A stretch of 18,872 nt of DNA from RYN-433 sp036558265 (GTDB lineage Bacteria > Planctomycetota > Phycisphaerae > Tepidisphaerales > Tepidisphaeraceae): positions 1 to 18,872 of the forward strand of contig DATBFY010000177.1 in assembly GCA_036558265.1 (NCBI GenBank), read 5' to 3'. The position numbers and the translations under genes were made by a program. This document shows positions 6,300-12,514 of the stretch, one piece after another. Under the pieces are notes generated by a model. The model saw only the letters and a program-made list of their open reading frames with translations, did not search any database and was not told the DNA's origin. The first letter of the stretch is position 1. Every line of letters begins with the position of its first letter.

Positions 6300-8483
6300 T
6301 CACGAGCGTCGCGCTCTTGCTGGCGCCTTGGTCATCCCTTGGAGCTTGGCCAGCGATATGACGGAGAATATCGGCTTGGCCGGTTCAGGCTTGACGGGCG
6401 TTGCCGCCGGAACTGGTGCGGCGACCGGCGCCGGCAGGGTCGTGTTGTACCGCTGCGCCAGGATCACCAGGTCATTGAAATCCACGTTCCCGTCATAATT
6501 GAAATCCCCCTGATCGAACGTCCGTCCGTCCGTCGTGTTGTAATTCTGCGCCAGCGCGACCAGGTCGTTGAAATCGACGTGGCGGTCGTGGTTGGCGTCC
6601 CCGGCGAGGACGAAGAAGTCGGCCGTCGCGCCCGCCGCCAGCGGGTTGCCGGCGCGGTCCGTAACGTTGCCGGCGGCCAGCGTCGCATGATAGTTGCCGT
6701 CGGGCAGAACGCCGCCCGTCACGTCGAACGGGAAACCGTAGCTGAAGGCCGCGCCCATCGGCAGCGGCGCGATCGACTCGTAAGGCGTGTTGGTCGTCGT
6801 GTTCAGCAGCGCCACGTCGCCTGCACTGAGGCTCGCCGACACGTCCTCCGAAAACCTGAAGACCAGTTGGTGCGGTGCGACCAAGGGGTTGAACGGCGGT
6901 GCGAGCAAGATCGTCGGCGACGTCGCGTCCACGGTAAGCGCCAGTGCCGCCGAAGCAACGCTGAGCAGGTTCGCGGTGCCCGAACGGTTGCCGGCGGTCC
7001 AGTTCACGTTCGCAAGGGTCTGCGTCGCGGACAGGTTGTGCAGACCGTCAGCGAGTGCCGCCGTTCCAGAAGTTGTGATCACGACGGAGGTCTGACCGGT
7101 GGGGACCGTCGCCTGCCCCAGCAGCGTCGCCCCATCAAACAGCTTCACGACAGCCCCGCTGAGCACGCCGTTGACTTGGAACTGCAGCTTCGACGACGCG
7201 CTCGCATTGTTCAATCGCGTCAGGTTGTCCGTCGTGCTCGCGCCCGTATCAGAGGCGTCGAGGAGGTCGATCGACGTCGGCGCCGCCGGGTTCACGAACA
7301 AGGGGAAGATCTGGCTGTCGAAGCCGGCAAGCGTCTGCGCGACCCCGACGTAGATCGGGTAGACGCCGGCCACGTTGTTCTTGGGCGAGATCGTCGCCGC
7401 CCCCGTGGAACTGTCGAGCACGATCGGCACGTTCGGTTCGCCCGTCGGCTCAGGGGGCACCACCTGTCCCTGCTCCGCCCCGGGCTGGTGGTTCTGCACG
7501 AAGTTGACGTAAATGCCATACCAGTCGAGGAAGGTCGGCGCGTCCCCCTCCACGTCATTGGCGGTAAGCTGAAAACTCACCGGCGTATTCGCCTGCGTCG
7601 TTAGCTGAGTCGGATAACTCGTCAGGTACGGGCTGTCATTTGTGGTGTCCGGCCCGATCGTGACGGTGAACGTCCGCTGCACCTGCGCGCCGCCGGGATC
7701 CCTGGCCGTCACCGTGATCGTCGCCGTGCCGGACGTCACGTTGTTCGGCACCGACAGCGACAGCACCGCGTTCTGCTTATCCGCGATCACGCTGACCGCC
7801 GTCATTACCACCGGCTTGAGCGGCGCGCCGGTGTTCGAGTCGGTCGCCACGTTGCTCGCCTTGTCGCGCACCGATTCGCCTTCGACGAGCTGCCCGAAGA
7901 TCGTGTGCTGGAAGTCCAGGTGCCGCTGCGGACCCTCGGTGATGAAGAACTGCGAATCGTCGGTGTCGTCGGCGCTCTTGGCCATCGCAAGCTGGCCGCT
8001 GCCCGTGAACTGCAATCCGGGATCGAACTCGTCGTCGAATTCCACGCCCGAGCCGCCGGTGCCGTCACCCCTGGGATCGCCGCCTTGGATCACGAAGTTG
8101 TTGATGATCCGGTGAAATGTCAGGTTGTTGTAGAAGCCGGATTGGGCGAGCTGGATGATCCGGGCCGTCGTCTTGGGGGCGCGCTCTTCGAGCAGCTTGA
8201 GCACCATGTCCCCCGTGAATGCCGGGTCGCTCGCCCCCGACGACGCGTGGCTCACCGAGATCTTCAGGCTGCGGTCGTTCGCGCTGGAAATGCGGCCGGT
8301 GACGTTGCCATTGTTCGAGGTGACCGAGAACGTCAGCGCGTCGCCGTCCACATCCGCCCCGTCCAGCGGGATCTGGAGCGGCGCCCCCGCCAGAACCGTG
8401 ACATTCGGAAGCGCCGCCAGCGTCGGCGCGGCAAAGAGCGTGCGGGGTTCGAGCGAATCGAACGGGTTCGACGGATACGGCAT
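6300..8483 (-). CDS. Exported cyclophilin-type peptidyl-prolyl isomerase fused to Ig-like and EF-hand/dockerin modules
   Basis: 727 residues from ATG 8483, chosen because GGAGGG lies 9 nt upstream; a TTG at 8489 is too close to that site. The N-terminus MPYPSNPFDSLEPRTLF carries the LEPR motif with no classical signal peptide. Residues about 25-85 look like a cadherin/Ig-type strand region (GADVDGDALTFSVTSNNG). Residues about 88-232 form a cyclophilin domain catalysing cis-trans isomerisation of Xaa-Pro bonds, with FHRI (123-126), FVIQGGDPRG (130-139), LAMAKS and DSQFFIT (177-183). At the position of human cyclophilin A Trp121 there is His188, a change seen in many bacterial cyclophilins. Residues about 235-520 are Ig/cadherin-like. 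Then follow an SbsA-like Ig domain (523-627), two EF-hand repeats (628-683) and the shared tail (684-727). First gene of the three-gene cluster. Substrates are unknown; folding of neighbouring surface proteins is a guess. Confidence 0.9.
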   Translation of the reverse strand: MPYPSNPFDSLEPRTLFAAPTLAALPNVTVLAGAPLQIPLDGADVDGDALTFSVTSNNGNVTGRISSANDRSLKISVSHASSGASDPAFTGDMVLKLLEERAPKTTARIIQLAQSGFYNNLTFHRIINNFVIQGGDPRGDGTGGSGVEFDDEFDPGLQFTGSGQLAMAKSADDTDDSQFFITEGPQRHLDFQHTIFGQLVEGESVRDKASNVATDSNTGAPLKPVVMTAVSVIADKQNAVLSLSVPNNVTSGTATITVTARDPGGAQVQRTFTVTIGPDTTNDSPYLTSYPTQLTTQANTPVSFQLTANDVEGDAPTFLDWYGIYVNFVQNHQPGAEQGQVVPPEPTGEPNVPIVLDSSTGAATISPKNNVAGVYPIYVGVAQTLAGFDSQIFPLFVNPAAPTSIDLLDASDTGASTTDNLTRLNNASASSKLQFQVNGVLSGAVVKLFDGATLLGQATVPTGQTSVVITTSGTAALADGLHNLSATQTLANVNWTAGNRSGTANLLSVASAALALTVDATSPTILLAPPFNPLVAPHQLVFRFSEDVSASLSAGDVALLNTTTNTPYESIAPLPMGAAFSYGFPFDVTGGVLPDGNYHATLAAGNVTDRAGNPLAAGATADFFVLAGDANHDRHVDFNDLVALAQNYNTTDGRTFDQGDFNYDGNVDFNDLVILAQRYNTTLPAPVAAPVPAATPVKPEPAKPIFSVISLAKLQGMTKAPARARRS
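6303..6917 (-). repeat. C-terminal module copy 3 (Ig-like + two EF-hand repeats + basic tail)
   Basis: It encodes the last 205 residues of the cyclophilin-fusion protein, homologous to 1182-1811 and 4712-5329. It contains GDANHDRHVDF and DFNYDGNVDF, then a tail with ATPVKPEPAKPIFSVISLAK. The linker PAPVAAPVPAATPVK is almost identical to that of copy 1. Confidence 0.85.
8433..8456 (-). other. LEPR motif (SLEPRTLF) of the cyclophilin fusion
   Basis: It encodes SLEPRTLF at about residues 10-17. The DNA around it is nearly the same as at 4446-4472, which supports common descent of the two 5' ends. Confidence 0.8.
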
Positions 8484-8492
8484 TCGCAACGG

Positions 8493-8498
8493 CCCTCC
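8493..8498 (-). promoter_or_regulatory. Ribosome-binding site of the cyclophilin-fusion gene
   Basis: It reads GGAGGG on the minus strand with 9 nt to ATG 8483. The alternative TTG start at 8489 would leave only about 3 nt, so this site decides the start. Confidence 0.65.
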
Positions 8499-8676
8499 GG
8501 GCAGAAATGTAACAGGCGCGGGGTCAAAGTTGTACCCTGCTGGCCGCCGTCTGGTTCGCCCTCATCCGACAATCCGGGCGGGTTGGGCGGGCTGTATCAT
8601 TGAACCGGGCGGAGCGCAACCGCCAAGGACGCGTCGTGCAAGTTTCGGTAAGATGCGCAACCGAGGGTTTCACGGC

Positions 8677-9177
8677 ATGAGTAACGGCTACACCATCCGA
8701 GCGTACCAAGCGACCGACCTGGCGCGCCTCCAGGAGATCACCGCCCAGACCTTCGGCCCCGTTTCGATTGACCGAAACATGGAAACGCTTCTCGGCCCCT
8801 TTGGCCTCGGCGACTGGCGCGACCGCAAGGTCGCCGCCATCGCCGACGACTGCCGACTCCAGCCCGACGGCGTCTTCGTCGCCCAGGACCCCGCCGGCCA
8901 GATCGCCGGCTACGTCACCACCCGCCTCAACCCCGCCAGCGGCATCGGCTGGATCCCCAACCTCGCCGTCGATCCCGCCCACCAGAACAAGGGCCTCGGC
9001 CGCGCCCTCCTCAATCACGCGATCGACTTCTTCCGCCGTTGCGGCATGCAGGTCGCCAAGATCGAGACGCTCGAACAGAATCCGATCGGCCAGACCCTCT
9101 ACCCCAGCCTGGGATTCAAAGAGGTCGCGCGGCAGATCCATTTCGCCATGCGCCTGGATGAGGAGAAGCAACGATGA
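8677..9177 (+). CDS. GNAT-family N-acetyltransferase
   Basis: 166 residues from ATG 8677, with GAGGG at 8663-8667 (9-nt spacing); an in-frame ATG at 8653 has a poorer site, and the frame upstream of it is antisense to the cyclophilin gene. The GNAT fold transfers an acetyl group from acetyl-CoA to an amine. Motif A is clear: NLAVDPAHQNKGLGRALL (residues 95-112) with the pyrophosphate-binding QNKGLG at 103-108. Motif B follows with LYPSLGFKEV (141-150), a typical GNAT C-terminal pattern. The protein opens with YTIRAYQATDLARL, the usual first strand and helix. The acceptor substrate cannot be told. It overlaps the next gene by ATGA (9174-9177), so translation of the two is probably coupled. No signal peptide: cytoplasmic. 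Confidence 0.9.
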   Translation: MSNGYTIRAYQATDLARLQEITAQTFGPVSIDRNMETLLGPFGLGDWRDRKVAAIADDCRLQPDGVFVAQDPAGQIAGYVTTRLNPASGIGWIPNLAVDPAHQNKGLGRALLNHAIDFFRRCGMQVAKIETLEQNPIGQTLYPSLGFKEVARQIHFAMRLDEEKQR

Positions 9178-10076
9178 GAATCGCGATGGTCGTCGCCTTA
9201 GTCGCCCTCTCGGTCCAAATTGTGCGGGCGGCCGATGACGAACTGTTCGTCGCGCATCCGCTCACCGCCGAAGGCAGCTTCACCTCCGGCGTCGAGGGCC
9301 CCTGCTGCGACGCCGCCGGCAACCTCTACGCCGTCAACTTCGCGCGCCAGCAGACGATCGGCCGCATCACGCCCGAAGGCAACGCCGAGGTCTTCGTCAC
9401 CTTGCCAGGTAAGAGCGTCGGCAACGGCATCGTCTTCGACCGCGCCGGCACCATGTACGTCGCCGACTACGTCGGTCACAACGTCCTGCGCATCGACCCG
9501 AAGACCCGCGAGATCCGCGTCTTCGCCCATGAGCAGCGCATGCACCAGCCCAACGACCTTGCCATCGCCCCCGACGGCACGATCTACGCCAGCGACCCCG
9601 ATTGGAAAACCAACACCGGCCAGGTCTGGCGCATCGATACCGCCGGGAAGGTCACGCTCGCGATGCCTGACATGGGAACGAGCAACGGCATCGAGGTCAG
9701 CCCCGATGGCAAGAGCCTCTATGTCAACGAGACCGTCCAGCGGAACATCTGGGCCTTCAGCATCGCCGCCGATGGCTCGCTGTCGGACAAGCGGCTGCTC
9801 CGCAAGTTCGACGATTTCGGCTTCGACGGCATGCGCTGCGACGCCGAAGGCAACCTCTACGTCACCCGCCACGGCAAGGGCACCGTCGTCAAGCTCTCGG
9901 TCGCCGACGGCAAGGTCCTCCGCGAGATCGACGTCCTGGGCGACTCCCCCACCAACATCTGCCTCGGCGGCCCCGACGGCCGCACCGCCTATGTGACCGA
10001 GGTCAAACACCGCCGGATCGTCCAGTTTCGCGTAGACCACCCGGGCCTCGCCTGGCAACGCGCGCGCGAAAAGTAG
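9174..10076 (+). CDS. Exported SMP-30/gluconolactonase-like beta-propeller protein
   Basis: 300 residues. The start ATG overlaps the stop of the GNAT gene. Residues 1-20 form a signal peptide (MRIAMVVALVALSVQIVRAA) with cleavage probably just before or after the last Ala. The rest is a six-bladed propeller of the SMP-30/gluconolactonase/LRE type, with repeated phrases CDAAGNLYAVNF, IAPDGTIYASDP, VSPDGKSLYVNET and CDAEGNLYVTRH. Residues at the places of the family's metal ligands are visible: Glu41 in VEGP, Asn171 in SNGIEVSPDG and Asp218 in FDGMRCD; Asn127 in PNDLAIAPDG is also conserved in the family. The family hydrolyses sugar lactones or related esters with Ca2+ or Zn2+, but many members have other or unknown substrates. 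It converges on the esterase gene with 10 bp between the stops. Confidence 0.88.
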   Translation: MRIAMVVALVALSVQIVRAADDELFVAHPLTAEGSFTSGVEGPCCDAAGNLYAVNFARQQTIGRITPEGNAEVFVTLPGKSVGNGIVFDRAGTMYVADYVGHNVLRIDPKTREIRVFAHEQRMHQPNDLAIAPDGTIYASDPDWKTNTGQVWRIDTAGKVTLAMPDMGTSNGIEVSPDGKSLYVNETVQRNIWAFSIAADGSLSDKRLLRKFDDFGFDGMRCDAEGNLYVTRHGKGTVVKLSVADGKVLREIDVLGDSPTNICLGGPDGRTAYVTEVKHRRIVQFRVDHPGLAWQRAREK

Positions 10077-10086
10077 CGGCTCACGC

Positions 10087-11304
10087 TCAGTGTCGATCCC
10101 GCAACCACCACTCAAAGAACCGGTAAACCTGCTCGTTCGATTCCTCCGTCGGCGTGTGCGTCTTTCGATTGGTCATGGCAACCCGGTTCTCGTAGCCGAG
10201 CAGGCGGTTGACCGCGATCGCGTGGTTGAGCGCCGGCCACCGCTCGGCGGGCAGATCGGCCGTGCCGCCGGAAACCAGGAACGGCCGCGGGGCCATCAAC
10301 GCGTGAAGCTCCACCAGGTCGTGCCCGCCCTCCACCAGCGCCTTGTACGCCCCCGTGCGCGGCTGACCTTCCGACGGCAGCTTTCGAAACCCGCCGACGT
10401 GCCTCGGGTCGGCGACCTGCCCCAGCTCGAACCCCAGATACCAGACATCCCAGTAATTCACGCTGCCGTCGGGATTCTGTTTTCGCCGGTCCCGCTCGTC
10501 GAAGACGATTCCCGGGTCGGACCAGACCGCGGCGGCGAACTTGTCATACAGGCAGGACGCGAACATCGCCCACTTCCCCCCGAACGAGTGACCGACCACG
10601 CCGATCCGGTCCGCGCGGACGTCCGCCCGCCGCGCCAGCACCGTGTGCGCGTTGACCGCGGCGTACGCCAGCGCGGAAAGCGGCTCGACCCGCACGGGCT
10701 GGCCGATCGGACCCAGGTAAACGCCACCGCGCGGGCTGCCGCCGGCGCCTTGGGCATTGGCCGGCATATTCGGCTTACCGAGCGACAACGTCACGAACCC
10801 GCGCCGCGCGAGCTGCCACCCGTAATCCCGGAACTTCGCCCCCAGCCCCGCCCCGGTCTGGGCGTCGTAATACAGCACCAGCACCGCGGGAAACGGCCCC
10901 TTCCCATCCGGCACCAGCAGCAGACCGTCCACGTCCTGCCCGCCCAGTGCGATGCCAAGCCGAACCTCGCGCTGCGTGATGTTCTCGCGGCGGGTCGTTG
11001 CCAGCGTCTGCATGCGCGGCTCGCCGATCAGATCCGGCCACGGTCCCATGATCCGATGCCACGTCGCAAGGATCTGGGTGCGCCGTCGTTGCCAGTCGGC
11101 CGGCGTCTCGACCCGCGTGCCGTCATCGAACAGCAACGGCGAGCGGAAACGGCCAAGGTCAGCACGATATTGCTCGGGGGGATTGAAGAATTCGGAAAGC
11201 TCCGGGGGCGGCGCGGGGAGATCCGCGGACCGGACGGAAAGCGTCCACGTCACCACCAGCAGAATGCCGGCCAATCGACCTGCTCGTCGGCGCCACGCGT
11301 CCAT
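10087..11304 (-). CDS. Exported alpha/beta hydrolase (acetyl-xylan esterase/dienelactone hydrolase type)
   Basis: 405 residues from ATG 11304, with AGGG 6-7 nt upstream. A basic then hydrophobic N-terminus (residues 1-26, ending SVRSA) is a signal peptide. Residues from about 120 form an alpha/beta-hydrolase fold: strand FPAVLVLYYDA (138-148), the oxyanion region that follows, and nucleophile elbow GHSFGG with Ser240. Asp350 (SGGTAD) and His383 (KTHTPT) are placed to complete the triad. The protein should hydrolyse an ester; similar planctomycete proteins are often annotated as acetyl-xylan esterase or dienelactone hydrolase family, but the substrate is not readable here. It lies 20 bp downstream of the gene at 11325-12422 and is probably cotranscribed with it. 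Periplasmic or extracellular. Confidence 0.85.
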   Translation of the reverse strand: MDAWRRRAGRLAGILLVVTWTLSVRSADLPAPPPELSEFFNPPEQYRADLGRFRSPLLFDDGTRVETPADWQRRRTQILATWHRIMGPWPDLIGEPRMQTLATTRRENITQREVRLGIALGGQDVDGLLLVPDGKGPFPAVLVLYYDAQTGAGLGAKFRDYGWQLARRGFVTLSLGKPNMPANAQGAGGSPRGGVYLGPIGQPVRVEPLSALAYAAVNAHTVLARRADVRADRIGVVGHSFGGKWAMFASCLYDKFAAAVWSDPGIVFDERDRRKQNPDGSVNYWDVWYLGFELGQVADPRHVGGFRKLPSEGQPRTGAYKALVEGGHDLVELHALMAPRPFLVSGGTADLPAERWPALNHAIAVNRLLGYENRVAMTNRKTHTPTEESNEQVYRFFEWWLRDRH

Positions 11305-11324
11305 CGCTCGCCCTGTGTTGAGAG

Positions 11325-12422
11325 CTACTGTTGCTGCCGCCCCGCCGCACGCCGAAGCGCCGCCTCATACACCGCGGGCAGCTTCACCGGCTTCCCCTGG
11401 TCGCTCCACCATTTCGGCGTCTCGGTGTAGATCCACACGTACTCGTCCGACGTCTCCAGCGCCGCCCGCACCGTCTTCTCGAACGCTTCGGGCGTGTAGA
11501 AGTTTTTCGACGGGTCGTCCACGTCCCACCCCTTCTTCCGCCAGTCCTCGTCCATCCAGACCCCGAACCCGAACGAGAACGCCTCGCGATACCGCTTCGC
11601 ATCCGCCCCGACGAACGGCAGCACCCCGCTCTGCATGTTCTGATACGCCGGCGCGAAGCGAGCCGTGTCCTTGTAGGCGTACGACAGCTCGTACCCATCC
11701 ACGATCCGCGTCTTCCCCTTGGCCGCGTCCACCATCCCGTCCAGGAACGGCGCCAGCATGCCGTAATGCACCTTCGAAAGCTTGGCCCGATCCCCACGCG
11801 CCTCCTCGCGCGGCAGCGAGTAGCCGAAGGTCAGGAAGATCGTCAGGTCCGGATACCCCTCCTGGAACGCCTCCATTACCTCCCGGCCACGCTTGCGCAC
11901 CTGGGCGGCGTACTCATCCCACGACTTGCTCTTCGCGTCCCGCTGCTTCCCGTAATCGAAGAGCGCCCCCTCGTACTGCTCGGTGTCAAAGAGAATCCCC
12001 TTGCACCCGCCTTCCCGCGCCGCCTTGGCCATCAGCCGGACGTTGTTCACCACCGCCGAGTGATCGTCGAACCAGTCGATCTTGCCCGGCGTGGTGTTGA
12101 GCCGCAGGAAGTTGTGCGTAAACCGCTTGAACGGCGTCGCCTTGAGATCCTCGACCCCCGCCCGCACGTCGGCGTCGCCGAACGACCGGGTCCCCCAGCA
12201 CTGCCAGACGGTATCTCCCTTGATGTGGAAGACGCACCCGTCGAACGGCGTCGCTTCCATCTCTGCCACGTGCCGCCGCATGAAACCGGTATCCGGCTCA
12301 TCCCACCCGAACTCGATCAACCGCTTAACGGGCTTGTCCGCACCGCAAGCCTGGATGGCCAGGATGAACAGGACGACCGCACACCCCAGAAACCTCGCGC
12401 CACTCGATCGCAGGACGTGCAT
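11325..12422 (-). CDS. Exported protein of unknown family, possible glycosidase-like barrel
   Basis: 365 residues from ATG 12422, chosen for GGAGG at 12428-12432 (5-nt spacing) over an upstream GTG at 12446 with no such site. Residues 8-26 are a hydrophobic export signal ending AIQAC; Cys26 could be a lipoprotein cysteine, though IQAC is a poor lipobox. I do not recognise the family. Alternating strand/helix segments (RLIEFGWDEP, GCVFHIKGD, GGCKGILFDTEQY, LTIFLTFGYS, DEYVWIYTETPKWW) suggest a beta/alpha barrel. Acidic residues at strand ends, Glu148 in FDTEQY and Glu334 in YTETP, could be catalytic acids as in glycoside hydrolases; this is inference. It is rich in Trp, common in carbohydrate-binding clefts. 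First of a two-gene unit with the esterase. Confidence 0.8.
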   Translation of the reverse strand: MHVLRSSGARFLGCAVVLFILAIQACGADKPVKRLIEFGWDEPDTGFMRRHVAEMEATPFDGCVFHIKGDTVWQCWGTRSFGDADVRAGVEDLKATPFKRFTHNFLRLNTTPGKIDWFDDHSAVVNNVRLMAKAAREGGCKGILFDTEQYEGALFDYGKQRDAKSKSWDEYAAQVRKRGREVMEAFQEGYPDLTIFLTFGYSLPREEARGDRAKLSKVHYGMLAPFLDGMVDAAKGKTRIVDGYELSYAYKDTARFAPAYQNMQSGVLPFVGADAKRYREAFSFGFGVWMDEDWRKKGWDVDDPSKNFYTPEAFEKTVRAALETSDEYVWIYTETPKWWSDQGKPVKLPAVYEAALRRAAGRQQQ

Positions 12423-12446
12423 GAAGACCTCCGTGAAGGGGCTCAC

Positions 12447-12452
12447 AATATA
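12447..12452 (-). promoter_or_regulatory. Candidate -10 element for the 12422-10087 unit
   Basis: It reads TATATT on the minus strand, about 24 nt before ATG 12422, leaving a short leader that contains the GGAGG site. No good -35 is seen at the usual distance (TTCGCG with 17-nt spacing), so this is tentative. It sits in the 92-bp divergent gap with the phospholipase D gene. Confidence 0.35.
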
Positions 12453-12514
12453 AGCTTGGGCGCTGCGGGCGCGAAGCCGGGCGGCTATCGTTCGTTAACC
12501 GCACCCGGCGCCCC

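Noticed and set aside
6087..7604. Long + strand open frame of 505 codons opposite the cyclophilin-fusion gene
   Set aside because: Same reason: Arg-rich shadow spanning two real minus-strand genes and their gap.
4548..8515. Similar 14-mers GTAACATTCCTGCT and GTTACATTTCTGCC upstream of two of the LEPR genes
   Set aside because: They match at 11 of 14 positions but lie at different distances from the starts, and the third gene has no copy. They may be remnants of duplication, but are not supported as a regulatory site.
8155..8676. N-terminal extension of the GNAT frame
   Set aside because: The extension is antisense to the cyclophilin gene and lacks GNAT features; the domain starts at Met 8677 behind a ribosome-binding site.
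10077..10086. Possible terminator between the convergent SMP-30-like and esterase genes
   Set aside because: The gap is 10 bp and no hairpin with a T-tract is seen there.
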